Position numbers and translations under genes: made by a program. Below, piece by piece: positions 1-7,981 of a stretch of 64,000 nt of DNA; the first letter of the stretch is position 1; the number at the start of each line of letters is the position of its first letter. Source of the stretch: Isosphaeraceae bacterium EP7. Lineage in GTDB: Bacteria; Planctomycetota; Planctomycetia; Isosphaerales; Isosphaeraceae. The DNA is taken from NCBI GenBank assembly GCA_038400315.1, contig CP151667.1, forward strand, positions 3,855,174 to 3,919,173, given 5' to 3'. The notes under the pieces are model-generated. The model searched no databases, had not been told where the DNA came from, and saw only the letters and a program-made list of their open reading frames with translations.

Positions 1-135
1 CAGGAGTGTCGCGACGTCGACCGATCGTGCACCCTGTCGGGGCAGCTTCGCGATCAGGATCAGGGCGATCGCGAAGGCCCCGAGGAAGGCGACGAGGCGC
101 CCGCATCCACCGGGCAGGGTGGATCGGAGTATCAT
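1..135 (-). CDS. N-terminal part of a membrane-anchored protein, cut by the window edge
   Basis: An ATG at 135 opens a frame that stays open to the window edge (45 codons). The peptide begins MILRSTLPGG and has one hydrophobic stretch at about residues 13-31 (LVAFLGAFAIALILIAKL), which looks like a membrane anchor or signal anchor. It starts 8 bases after the stop of the SGNH hydrolase gene on the same strand, so it is probably the next gene of that transcription unit and may be translationally coupled. There is no strong Shine-Dalgarno sequence; GAGTG lies close upstream. Function cannot be told from this fragment. Confidence 0.55.
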   Translation of the reverse strand, partial: MILRSTLPGGCGRLVAFLGAFAIALILIAKLPRQGARSVDVATLL

Positions 136-143
136 GATTTCAC

Positions 144-1250
144 TCAGCGTCGTCGGATTTCGAATCGCCAGCGAGTCTTGCCGATCTCTTCGAGCCGACG
201 ACCTTCCCAGAGATCCCTGGCGAGTGCGGTCCACGGGGCTTCCTGGCCGTCGTCGAGCAGGAGGGTGTTCAGGTTCAGGCCGTCGGACAGGGTCTCGGCA
301 GGGACGACGCCGATCTGCCGTCCTTCGCAGCGGATCTCGTAGTTGCCGGGAGACAACCCTTCGACTTGAAGGAGGTAGCGTGAGTGGGCTTCGAGCGGCG
401 CCGAGTGGCGAGGGGGGAGCGGCCCGGGGGGGAGGAGGGGCAGGACCTCGTCGATACGCGTGAATGCGAGGACACCGTCTTTCGACTCGGCCGCCTCGAT
501 GGCGCAATGCACGGTGGCAACGACCCTGCCATCGGCCGAGATGGCGGCTTCACTGCGGGCCAGGGGGAGGTTCAGGCGGTCGAAGAACAGGAAGCCCCAG
601 GCGACGTAGGCGGGGTCGGTCAGGTGGATCTTGTCCTTGAGGATCGAGTAGGACGGGTTGATCTTCTGGTTGGCCAGTTGCAGGGTTTCGAGCGGGTGGT
701 GGATGTCGACGACCGGCCAGCCGCGGAGGCGGCCCTGCTCGAGCATCGTCTCGGCATAGAGGGTCCGCTTCTTCGCCGCGGAGACGCCCGACTTGCGCGT
801 GTCGGCGGCCTGCGGGGTGACCAGGATCACGCGGGCGCCCGCCGCCCTGGCCTTATCGATGCACTTGCCCATCGTTTCCAGATAGTTGGCCAGACCCGCG
901 CGGCCGGCCCCGGCGTCATTGCCTCCGTAGTTGAAGACGACGAGCGTGGGGGGGAAGGCGTTCAGCCAGGCGTCGAGGTTGGCCAGCCCGGTGGCGAAGG
1001 TCCCCCCGCCGGTGCTGAACTTCTTGAATTCCAGCTTCAGCGAAGGGTGCCGCGTGCGCAGGAGGAACTCGACGGTCCGGGGCCAGACGCCGATGTTGGT
1101 CGAGGAACTGCCGATCCAGGCCACGCGATCGCCCGCCTTGACGGCGGCGGGCGGCGTAGGCGCGTCCTGAGCGACGGATGTGGCGGGCCGGGCGAGCAGC
1201 AGGGCGAGCAGGCCGGTAAGCTGCAACACGATGCGAAACTTGATGATCAC
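144..1250 (-). CDS. Exported SGNH/GDSL-type hydrolase
   Basis: The frame starts at a GTG (1250) preceded by AGGA and encodes 368 residues. Residues 1-28 form a cleavable signal peptide (hydrophobic LTGLLALLLA, then SVAQDA), so the enzyme acts outside the inner membrane. The SGNH blocks are visible: GSSSTNIG at about residues 47-54 carries the nucleophile serine in a variant of the GDS motif, YGGND at about 108-112 supplies the Gly/Asn block, and DKIHLTD near residue 205 supplies the catalytic Asp/His. The roughly 120 residues after this form an accessory C-terminal region with a beta-rich look. Family members are esterases or acetylhydrolases on carbohydrates or lipids; the substrate here is unknown. 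It lies downstream of other exported proteins on the same strand. Confidence 0.85.
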   Translation of the reverse strand: MIIKFRIVLQLTGLLALLLARPATSVAQDAPTPPAAVKAGDRVAWIGSSSTNIGVWPRTVEFLLRTRHPSLKLEFKKFSTGGGTFATGLANLDAWLNAFPPTLVVFNYGGNDAGAGRAGLANYLETMGKCIDKARAAGARVILVTPQAADTRKSGVSAAKKRTLYAETMLEQGRLRGWPVVDIHHPLETLQLANQKINPSYSILKDKIHLTDPAYVAWGFLFFDRLNLPLARSEAAISADGRVVATVHCAIEAAESKDGVLAFTRIDEVLPLLPPGPLPPRHSAPLEAHSRYLLQVEGLSPGNYEIRCEGRQIGVVPAETLSDGLNLNTLLLDDGQEAPWTALARDLWEGRRLEEIGKTRWRFEIRRR

Positions 1251-1303
1251 TGGGCGGATCCTGTCGCTCGGAGAACGCGATGGTTATGCAACGGGGATAC
1301 GGT

Positions 1304-1657
1304 TCAGAACCAGAAGAGGCCGTTGGCGAGCATTGAATTGAGACATGAGAGTAACCCGGCCACGACGAGGGTGCCGATCGCCAGGCGGCGTCCTTTCGAC
1401 AGAAGCAGGGCGACGAGTCCCAGGATGGAAACCGTGGCCAGCCCCATCGCCGAAAATCCGACCCAATCCGGCTGTCGGTGCACCGCCGGGATGACGCCAA
1501 CCAGCAGGCCCGGCAGAATCGGCCACATCTTGATCCAGTGGAGGCGGTAGGCGTCCAGCGGGTGCGACGTGAAGGCCAGCCAGGCGTAGGGGGCGTAGAG
1601 GCAGAGCAGGGCGGTAAAGATGCGCGGGGCGAGGCGATCGAATGCCCCGGGATTCAT
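1304..1657 (-). CDS. Small multi-spanning membrane protein, unknown function
   Basis: This 117-residue protein (MNPGAFDRLAPRI...) has four hydrophobic segments: about residues 9-25, 37-52, 65-83 and 88-108. It looks like a small inner-membrane protein. An in-frame ATG at 1669 would add four residues (MLDT). GGAGG lies 12 bases before the ATG at 1657 and directly abuts the one at 1669, so 1657 is preferred. The gene follows the NHL-repeat gene after a strong hairpin and precedes the SGNH hydrolase gene. I do not recognise a family. The membrane topology and the alternation of hydrophobic and basic segments support a real gene. Confidence 0.65.
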   Translation of the reverse strand: MNPGAFDRLAPRIFTALLCLYAPYAWLAFTSHPLDAYRLHWIKMWPILPGLLVGVIPAVHRQPDWVGFSAMGLATVSILGLVALLLSKGRRLAIGTLVVAGLLSCLNSMLANGLFWF

Positions 1658-1675
1658 GGTGTCGAGCATCCTCCG

Positions 1676-1714
1676 AGTCGGCCGGCCCCGCACTTAGTGG
1701 GAGGCCGGCCGACT
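1676..1714 (-). terminator. Strong 12-bp hairpin between the NHL and small membrane protein genes
   Basis: The arms 1676-1687 and 1703-1714 are perfectly complementary (AGTCGGCCGGCC and its complement) around a 15-base loop. In the direction of transcription it lies after the NHL gene stop, and its end is immediately followed by the GGAGG ribosome site of the next gene. No U-tract follows. It could be a terminator, a read-through attenuator, or an mRNA-stabilising structure. Confidence 0.5.
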
Positions 1715-1729
1715 GGATGGTTGTCCGGG

Positions 1730-2773
1730 TCAGCTCACCTTGCGGAGCTTGCTGACGCGGCCGGTGGTGACCCATTCGGTGACGAAGATGTTGCCGTCGC
1801 GGTCGAAACAGGCGTCGTGCGGGTGGACGAACTTGCCCGGCATCCAGGTCGAGGCGTCGCCGCGGATCTTGAACTTCTTGACCTCGGCGAGCCAGGCGGG
1901 GTCGTCGCCCAGGTGGACGATGACCTTGTTGTCCTTGTCGAAGAGGGAGACGCGTGCGTGAAGGTCGGGGACGAGGAGCACATCCCCTCGGATGTCGAGG
2001 TGGGCGGGGAAGAGGACCTCGCTCACGACAGAGAGGGGCTTGCCGTCGAGCGTGAAATACTGGAGGCGGGCGTTGGCCCGGTCGGCCACGACCAGCGAGG
2101 GCTCGCGACCTGGACGGTCGTCGAGCCAGAGGCCGTGCGGGGTCTTGAACTGGCCCGGCGCGTCGCCGGTGCCACCCCAGGTGCGGACCCACTTCGCGGC
2201 CTTGTCGTACTGATGGATATAGTTCGATCCGTAGCCGTCGGCCACGTAGAAACCGCCGTCGGGGGCGAAGGCGACGTTGGTGGGGCGGAAGCCATCTTCG
2301 CTCTTGTAGACGCCCGACTCCTCCGGGAAGCCCTTGGTCCAGACGACCGCGCCCTTGAGGTCGGTTTTCAGGACCTTGCGGTGGGCGACGTCGCAGAGAT
2401 AGAGATACTGCGTCCCCCCCTCGTCGCGGAGGTCAATGCCGTGGCCGCCCGGGTAAATTCCCTTGCCGAATGAGCGGACGTACTTGCCGTCGGGGTCGAA
2501 GACGACGATCGTGTCGACGGGCGTCTGGGCGTTACCCTGGTGCTTGATGTAGACGAATCCGTCTTTGTCGACGGTGACTCCGTGGGTGGTCTCCCACTTG
2601 ATCGAGTCGGGCAGGGTGCCCCAGCCGTGGTGGCATTCGTACTGATGCTCACCCTTGCCGATCACCGGGGTCTGGGTCCCGGCCTTGTCGGCGGCGTGGA
2701 TGAACGGGCCGGTGGCGAGCGAGGAGGCCGCCGCGGCGACGCCGGCTTGCTTGAGGAAGTCGCGGCGCTGCAT
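1730..2773 (-). CDS. Tat-exported NHL-repeat beta-propeller protein
   Basis: This 347-residue protein starts with MQRRDFLKQAG and an Ala-rich hydrophobic stretch, a classic twin-arginine signal (RRDFLK, residues 3-8), so it is exported folded. The remainder is a six-bladed NHL/6-phosphogluconolactonase-like propeller: repeated blocks such as GVTVDKDGFVYI, VAFAPDGGFYVADG and PHDACFDRDGNIFVTEW, each with the G-hydrophobic-Asp-Gly-x-hydrophobic-hydrophobic-Asp pattern. Planctomycete homologues are often annotated as peptidyl-alpha-hydroxyglycine alpha-amidating lyase-like, but no catalytic residues can be assigned here. GGAG sits 7 bases before the ATG. The gene lies between the DUF1501 gene and a small membrane protein gene, all on the same strand. 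Its role, perhaps binding or lyase activity in the periplasm, is inferred only from the fold. Confidence 0.85.
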   Translation of the reverse strand: MQRRDFLKQAGVAAAASSLATGPFIHAADKAGTQTPVIGKGEHQYECHHGWGTLPDSIKWETTHGVTVDKDGFVYIKHQGNAQTPVDTIVVFDPDGKYVRSFGKGIYPGGHGIDLRDEGGTQYLYLCDVAHRKVLKTDLKGAVVWTKGFPEESGVYKSEDGFRPTNVAFAPDGGFYVADGYGSNYIHQYDKAAKWVRTWGGTGDAPGQFKTPHGLWLDDRPGREPSLVVADRANARLQYFTLDGKPLSVVSEVLFPAHLDIRGDVLLVPDLHARVSLFDKDNKVIVHLGDDPAWLAEVKKFKIRGDASTWMPGKFVHPHDACFDRDGNIFVTEWVTTGRVSKLRKVS

Positions 2774-2892
2774 GGCAGGCTCCGTGTCGACGGGCGTTAG
2801 TCGAGTGATGGATTGGGCGCGAGGGGCGCGGGCCGGGCACGGCGCGGCGCACGCGGGGAAATGTAACGTGCACCGGGGCGCCGGGCCAGGGT

Positions 2893-4383
2893 TCAGGCGA
2901 TGATCTGGCGGATGGGCCGGCCGTAGTCGATCTCCAGCCGCTTCTGGCCGGGGATCTCCAGATTGCGGGGGTCGAGGCCGAGTTGGTGCAGGACGGTGGC
3001 GTGGATGTCGGTGACGTAGTGGCGATCTTCGACCGCGTGGTAGCCCAGCTCATCGGTGGCGCCGTGGACGACTCCCCCTTTGATGCCGCCGCCGGCCATC
3101 CAGGCGCTGAAGCCGAACGGGTGGTGGTCGCGGCCGTCGGCCCCCTCGCTGCCCGGGGTCCGGCCGAATTCGGTGGCCCAGACGACCATGGTGTCGTCGA
3201 GCATGCCCCGCCGCTTCAGGTCCTTGAGCAGGCCAGCGATGGGCCGGTCGACCTGGCCGCAGAGGGCCGAGTGCCCCGCTTTCAGGCCCGAGTGGCTGTC
3301 CCAGGCCCCTGCGCCGCCGTTGCCGCCGTGGAAGATCTGGACGAACCGAACGCCACGCTCGACGAGCCTGCGGGCGGCCAGGCACTGCTGGCCGAAGGTC
3401 TTGGTGGTGGCGTTGTCCAGGCCGTAAAGGGCCTGCGTCTGCGGGCTCTCCTCGGAGAAGCGGACCACGTCGGGCACGGCCATCTGCATCCGGAAGGCGA
3501 GCTCATAGGACTTGATCCGGGCGCGGAGCGCCGGGTCGTCCGGGTAGCGCACTGCGGACATCCGGTTGAGCTTGCCCAGCAGCTCGAACTCGTCGCGCTG
3601 CTCCTCGATGTAGACGTCCTTGCCGGGGGAGGCGAAGGGGAGTGGCGCGGCGGGGTCGATCTCGAGACGGATGCCGTCGTACTCGGGGCCGAGGTAGTTG
3701 GCCCCGTGGCCGTTGGCGCCCCCGCAGCAATCGGCGATGGGGTCGCCCAGGACGACGAATTGGGGGAGGTCGTCGTTGAGCGAACCCAGCCCGTAGCGCA
3801 CCCAGGACCCGATCGAAGGGAAGGGGCCTTCCAGGACGTGGCGGCCGGTGTGGAACTGGAGCTGCGCGCCGTGGTCGTTGTCGGTGGTCCAGAGCGAGCG
3901 GACGACGGCCATGTCGTCCACGCACGAGCCGACCTCGGGGAACCAGTCGCTGACCTCGATGCCCGACTGGCCGCGCGGCTTGTAGCCGACCTGGAGCGGG
4001 TAGAGGGTATGCCGCGTCTGGTGGCTGCCGTCCCCCTCGACGAACGAGCGCAGGTTCTTCAGGTGGGGGCTGGAGAGGACGTCCTTGTTCGGCGTCTCCA
4101 GGATCGTCTTGCCGGCATACTTGGTGAGCGCCGGCTTGGGGTCGAAGCTCTCCATGTGGCTGGTGCCGCCGATCATGAACAGCCAGATGACGTTCTTCGC
4201 CTTGGGGGCGAACTGGGGCAACCCCGAGGGGGGAGCCCAGGCCTCGACGTCCGAGTGGTCGGCCGCGCGAGCGACCCCGTCGCGGAAGAGCATCGCGCCC
4301 AACACCGCGCCAGTGAAGCCCATGCCCATGTCGGCCAGGAACGCGCGGCGATTGGGCTGGGCTGAGTGCAGGGGCGGTGTCAT
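2893..4383 (-). CDS. DUF1501 (sulfatase-like) Tat-exported protein
   Basis: The 496-residue protein has a twin-arginine signal ([10 protein letters not shown], residues 11-20) followed by a hydrophobic stretch. The body carries the DUF1501 hallmarks: [20 protein letters not shown] near the N-terminus, FHTGRH, and the C-terminal block [17 protein letters not shown] followed by GRDHHP. The family belongs to the alkaline-phosphatase/sulfatase superfamily but lacks a proven substrate. The start at 4383 is preferred over an ATG at 4422 because GGAG lies 10 bases upstream of it and the longer form puts extra residues before the Tat motif. The upstream PSD1 gene ends at 4430. Adjacent PSD1 and DUF1501 genes are a recurring planctomycete pair, presumed to work together outside the inner membrane. 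Confidence 0.92.
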   Translation of the reverse strand: MTPPLHSAQPNRRAFLADMGMGFTGAVLGAMLFRDGVARAADHSDVEAWAPPSGLPQFAPKAKNVIWLFMIGGTSHMESFDPKPALTKYAGKTILETPNKDVLSSPHLKNLRSFVEGDGSHQTRHTLYPLQVGYKPRGQSGIEVSDWFPEVGSCVDDMAVVRSLWTTDNDHGAQLQFHTGRHVLEGPFPSIGSWVRYGLGSLNDDLPQFVVLGDPIADCCGGANGHGANYLGPEYDGIRLEIDPAAPLPFASPGKDVYIEEQRDEFELLGKLNRMSAVRYPDDPALRARIKSYELAFRMQMAVPDVVRFSEESPQTQALYGLDNATTKTFGQQCLAARRLVERGVRFVQIFHGGNGGAGAWDSHSGLKAGHSALCGQVDRPIAGLLKDLKRRGMLDDTMVVWATEFGRTPGSEGADGRDHHPFGFSAWMAGGGIKGGVVHGATDELGYHAVEDRHYVTDIHATVLHQLGLDPRNLEIPGQKRLEIDYGRPIRQIIA

Positions 4384-4429
4384 CGGCGGGGCTCCGGTCC
4401 GGGTTGTGCGTGGGGCATGCATCCCGGCG

Positions 4430-7054
4430 TCAGCGGACGGTGACGAAGTCGTTGTGATTGAGCAGGACGAGGACGAGGTCTTGCCTGGCCCGCAGGTGGG
4501 GCTCGGCGGCGGCGGGCACGTCGCTCGGGGTGCCTTGCGGGAAGAGGGTCAGGCCGGATTGGTTCGCAAGCCGGGCCGTCTGATCGGCGAGGTAGGCGAC
4601 GCAGGCCGTGCGCTCGGCTTCCTCGGGCGGACGGCCCAGTAAACGGAGGAACGCGGCGTCGACGAACGCGGCGTGGTGGTCGGGCGTGGGCTCGTCGCCA
4701 ACTTCGCGGCTGATCGTCAGGCCGAGCCGACGCGCCGAGGCCAGGCCGAGCGGGCTGTTGGCCAGGGCGAGCGCCTGGTGGGGCATGACGGTCTCGTCGC
4801 GGCGGTAGCAGGCGGCGACGTTGGCCGAGTCGAAGATCTTGAGGAAGACCATCTGCTTCTCGGCGGCGTGGCGGTAATAGATACTCCGCCTGCGGGTCAC
4901 CAGGCCGGTGGCCTGGTCGAGGTCGGGGCCGCCCATGGTGGTGTCGAGGGTGCCGGCGACGTGCAGGAGGTTATCCCGGACGATCTCGGCCTCCATCCGC
5001 CTCGGGTTCATCCGCCAGAAGGCGAGGTTACCGGAGTCGATTGCGAGGTTGGGGTCATCGTGGGGGGCCCACGAACGCATCCGGTAGGCCCGGCTCGTGA
5101 CGATCAGGCGATGGAGCCGCTTGAGGCTCCAGCCGTGATCGGTTAGGTCGACGGCCAGCCAGTCGAGCAGGGCCTGGTCGCGCGGGGGCTTGCCGTTGAC
5201 GCCCAGGTCGGCCACGGAGTCGACGAGCGGGGCCCCGAAGTGGTGGAGCCAGACGTGGTTGACCGCGACCCGGGCCGCCAGCGGGTTGGCCTTGGCGGTG
5301 ATCCAGTTGGCCAGGGCCAGACGGCGGCCGGTGCTCGTCGTCGGGTAGGTCGGGCTCAGCGGGGTGTGGCCGGCCGAGGTCTTGGCGGCAGCAAGTCGCG
5401 CCTTGTCGCGGCCCGCGATCGCGGCGGCCAGCCTGGTCCGGGCCGCGGCCCGGTCGGGATCGGCCTTGGCCGAGGCCAACGCGTGCTCGGCGAGGTCGAG
5501 GGCGTCGTCGGCCTTCAGCCCCACGACCCGGCGCTCGGCCTGGCCCGCCAGGACCGAGGCGAAGAAGGCGGCCTTGGGGTCGGCGGACGCGTTGAGCTGG
5601 GCATCATCGGCGGCGATCCGGCGGCGAAGGGCCTCGCGGTCGCCCATGGCGATGGCCAGAGCACGCCAGGCGGCGGGCCTGCTGGCATCGGCGACCGTTT
5701 CGTAGGCTCGCTCGGCCGCCAGGACGGCCGCTTCGGCCCGGGCCAGTTCCTCAACTCGGACGAACGGCCGGAGGCCCGGTGCGGCGGCGGTCACCGGCAG
5801 GGTGATCGCCGAGATCGGCAGGTCGCCGGCAAGCACCGAGGGCGCTGCGGCGTTGATCGCCCGGCCGGTGTCTGGCTTCTTCTCATCGCCCTTGCGGAAG
5901 AGATACGTCGGCTTCTCGGCCCCGGCGTCATAGACCCGCGTCAGGCCGTCGAGGTCGGTGTTGGGTTGGCCCGGGATCCGGTCGGTGCGGACGTCGTGGG
6001 CCTCGAAGACGGCGCGGGCCTTGTAATAGTCGGCCTGCGAGAGCGGGTCATACTTATGATCGTGGCAACGGGCGCAGGCCAGTGTCAGGCCGAGGAAGGC
6101 CTTGAAGGTGTGGTCGACGGTGTTCTGCAACCAGCTATTGCGGTTGAACTTATACCAGCTGCGGGCGAGATAGCCGGTCGCACGTAGGGTGTCGGGGTCG
6201 TCGGGGGCCACCTCGTCGCCGGCGAGCATCTCGACGACCATCCGGTCGTAACCCTTGTCGCGGTTCAGGGATTCGACGATCCAGTCGCGCCAGCGCCAGA
6301 TGTGGGGGCGGCTCTCCCGGATCTCGGCGCCGAAGCCGGCCCAGTCGCTGTACCGCCAGGTGTCCATCCAGTGCCTGGCCCAGCGTTCCCCATGACGAGG
6401 GCTGGCCATCAAGGCTTCGACGGCCCGCTCGTAGGCGTCGGGCCGGGTGTCGGCCAGGAAGGCGGAGAGCTCAGCCGGGGTCGGGACCAGGCCGGTGAGG
6501 TCGACCGAGACTCGCCTGAGCAACTCGGAGGGGGTGGCCTCGGGGGCGGGCGTCAGCCCTTTTCGTTCGTGGCCGGAGGCGAGGAAGGCGTCGACGGGGT
6601 TCTCGGACCAGCCCGGGCGGGCGACCTTGGGGATGGGGGCCTGCACAGGAGGCTGGAACGACCAGTGGCGGCGCGGGTCGGCCATCGGCGGCTCGTCGCT
6701 CGGAGACTGACCGCCGCTGGCGATCCAGCCGGAGATCCGGTCGATCTCGACCTGTGTCAGGGCCTCGCCTTCACCCTCGGGGGGCATGCGCCGGTCGGTC
6801 GGGGCCTTGATCAGCTCGACGACGAGGCTCGATTCGGCGTCGCCGGGCTCGATGGCCGGCCCGCCATCTCCCCCTTTGAGGATCGCCTTGCCGGTGTCAA
6901 GCCGCAGGCCGCCCTTGGTCCGCAAGGCGCCATGGCAGGCGATGCAACGCTTGGTCAAGATCGGCTTGACGTCGCGGAGGTAGTCGACGGGAGAGGGAGC
7001 AGGGCCTGCGGTGAGGGCCGCGAATGCGAGGATCGAACTGATGCAGATCATCAC
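4430..7054 (-). CDS. PSD1 / DUF1549-DUF1553 planctomycete cytochrome c protein
   Basis: The 874-residue protein starts with a signal peptide ([17 protein letters not shown]). A c-type haem motif C-I-A-C-H lies at residues 37-41 inside a planctomycete cytochrome domain ([14 protein letters not shown]...). The DUF1549 (PSCyt2) region follows with [12 protein letters not shown] and [18 protein letters not shown], which contains a second CxxCH-like site. The C-terminal PSD1/DUF1553 region includes the blocks [26 protein letters not shown] and RRSIYYRHA. These proteins are probably exported redox proteins acting with DUF1501 partners; no substrate is established. The stretch between DUF1549 and DUF1553 (about residues 400-560) is Ala-rich and helical. 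It probably leads a transcription unit with the DUF1501 and NHL genes. Confidence 0.92.
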   Translation of the reverse strand: MMICISSILAFAALTAGPAPSPVDYLRDVKPILTKRCIACHGALRTKGGLRLDTGKAILKGGDGGPAIEPGDAESSLVVELIKAPTDRRMPPEGEGEALTQVEIDRISGWIASGGQSPSDEPPMADPRRHWSFQPPVQAPIPKVARPGWSENPVDAFLASGHERKGLTPAPEATPSELLRRVSVDLTGLVPTPAELSAFLADTRPDAYERAVEALMASPRHGERWARHWMDTWRYSDWAGFGAEIRESRPHIWRWRDWIVESLNRDKGYDRMVVEMLAGDEVAPDDPDTLRATGYLARSWYKFNRNSWLQNTVDHTFKAFLGLTLACARCHDHKYDPLSQADYYKARAVFEAHDVRTDRIPGQPNTDLDGLTRVYDAGAEKPTYLFRKGDEKKPDTGRAINAAAPSVLAGDLPISAITLPVTAAAPGLRPFVRVEELARAEAAVLAAERAYETVADASRPAAWRALAIAMGDREALRRRIAADDAQLNASADPKAAFFASVLAGQAERRVVGLKADDALDLAEHALASAKADPDRAAARTRLAAAIAGRDKARLAAAKTSAGHTPLSPTYPTTSTGRRLALANWITAKANPLAARVAVNHVWLHHFGAPLVDSVADLGVNGKPPRDQALLDWLAVDLTDHGWSLKRLHRLIVTSRAYRMRSWAPHDDPNLAIDSGNLAFWRMNPRRMEAEIVRDNLLHVAGTLDTTMGGPDLDQATGLVTRRRSIYYRHAAEKQMVFLKIFDSANVAACYRRDETVMPHQALALANSPLGLASARRLGLTISREVGDEPTPDHHAAFVDAAFLRLLGRPPEEAERTACVAYLADQTARLANQSGLTLFPQGTPSDVPAAAEPHLRARQDLVLVLLNHNDFVTVR

Positions 7055-7196
7055 TCACCCCGGGGGTTGGGGGGCGGGGCGTCGGGCGGGTCGAACAAGG
7101 GGCGTTCGCATCGATGATGGAGGATTGTCGGATTTTACCCCGGCCCGAGCCCCCGGGCAATCGCCGAAGGCTCGGGCAAGGGGCCGAGTGAGCCGA

Positions 7197-7763
7197 TCAG
7201 GGGGCCTTCGGCGTTTCGGGGGCGGGGGTTACGGCCGGTGCGGGTTCGCTGGGCTTGAGTGCATCGAGGGCGTTCTTGCTCTTTTCTTTCAAGCTGTTGC
7301 CGGCGTCCTTCAGGACGTCGCCCGTCTTCTTGGTGAGGTCTTTGGCCTTCTCGCCGATGATCTTGGCTTCTTCTTCGGCCTTCTCCTTGAGCTCTCCGAG
7401 CTTCTCGCCGGCCTTGTCGACGGCGGCGCCGGCCTTGACGCCCAGCTCTTTCGTCGTGCTAGCGGCGGCGTCGAGGCCCCGGTCGATGGCGGCTCCGGTC
7501 TTCTCGGCGGCGTTGCCGGTGGCTTCCATCGCGCCCTTGACGGTCTCGCCGGTGGCCCCGCCGATCTTCTCACCGGCCTTGGCGGCGCCGGATTTTAGCG
7601 AGTCGCCCAGCGCGGCGCCGCCGCCTTCGATCTTGTCGCCGGTCTTGTCCAGGGCGTTGGCCGTGGCGTTGGCGCCCGTCTCGACCTGGTCGGAGTTGCA
7701 GCCGAGGCCCATCGTGCCGATCGAGGCACAAAGTACGATCGGCAGGAACAGATTCTTCCGCAT
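7197..7763 (-). CDS. Small alanine/lysine-rich lipoprotein with LEA-like amphipathic repeats
   Basis: The start at 7763 (MRKNLFLPIVLCASIG) is chosen because GGAG lies 8 bases upstream; it gives 188 residues. A lipoprotein signal ends in TMGLGC (lipobox Cys near residue 20). The mature part is almost wholly Ala, Lys, Gly, Glu and Asp in a quasi-repeat of about 11 residues (for example GEKIGGATGETVKG, KAGAAVDKAGEKLGELKEK, EKAKDLTKKTGDVLKD), like group 3 late-embryogenesis-abundant or apolipoprotein-like helices. The C-terminus is Pro-rich. It is expected to be a lipid-anchored amphipathic helical protein, perhaps stress-protective or a cell-envelope spacer; that role is inferred. It is followed at once by the upstream region of the PSD1 gene on the same strand. 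Confidence 0.8.
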   Translation of the reverse strand: MRKNLFLPIVLCASIGTMGLGCNSDQVETGANATANALDKTGDKIEGGGAALGDSLKSGAAKAGEKIGGATGETVKGAMEATGNAAEKTGAAIDRGLDAAASTTKELGVKAGAAVDKAGEKLGELKEKAEEEAKIIGEKAKDLTKKTGDVLKDAGNSLKEKSKNALDALKPSEPAPAVTPAPETPKAP

Positions 7764-7915
7764 CGAAGTCACTCCAGGGGAACGATCGCATCCTCGCGCC
7801 GGGCCATTCTGCACCGGTGTCGATCGCTTATCACGCCCCATTAGATCAGGCGACCGGGGCGGGCGAAAGGGGCGGACCGCGTGATCGCTCAAACGGCGGG
7901 TGGAGCGAGATGAGA

Positions 7916-7951
7916 ACGACCCCGCGTGCCGGGCTTGGCACGCGGGGTCGT
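7916..7951 (-). terminator. Perfect 15-bp terminator hairpin downstream of the FG-GAP gene
   Basis: Arms 7916-7930 and 7937-7951 are perfect complements (ACGACCCCGCGTGCC) around a 6-base loop. It lies 30 bases beyond the stop of the leftward FG-GAP gene. There is only a short T-containing tail, which is common for GC-rich genomes. Confidence 0.75.
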
Positions 7952-7981
7952 CGTTTCGTCGTCGGCCCCTTTCGGGGTCAA

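Noticed and set aside
384-1550. Long rightward open frame opposite the SGNH hydrolase gene
   Set aside because: It is antisense to a gene with clear catalytic blocks and signal peptide; long antisense frames are expected in GC-rich DNA.
2983-4365. 460-codon rightward open frame opposite the DUF1501 gene
   Set aside because: The sequence is biased and repetitive and shows no known domain, while the other strand has a full DUF1501 protein.
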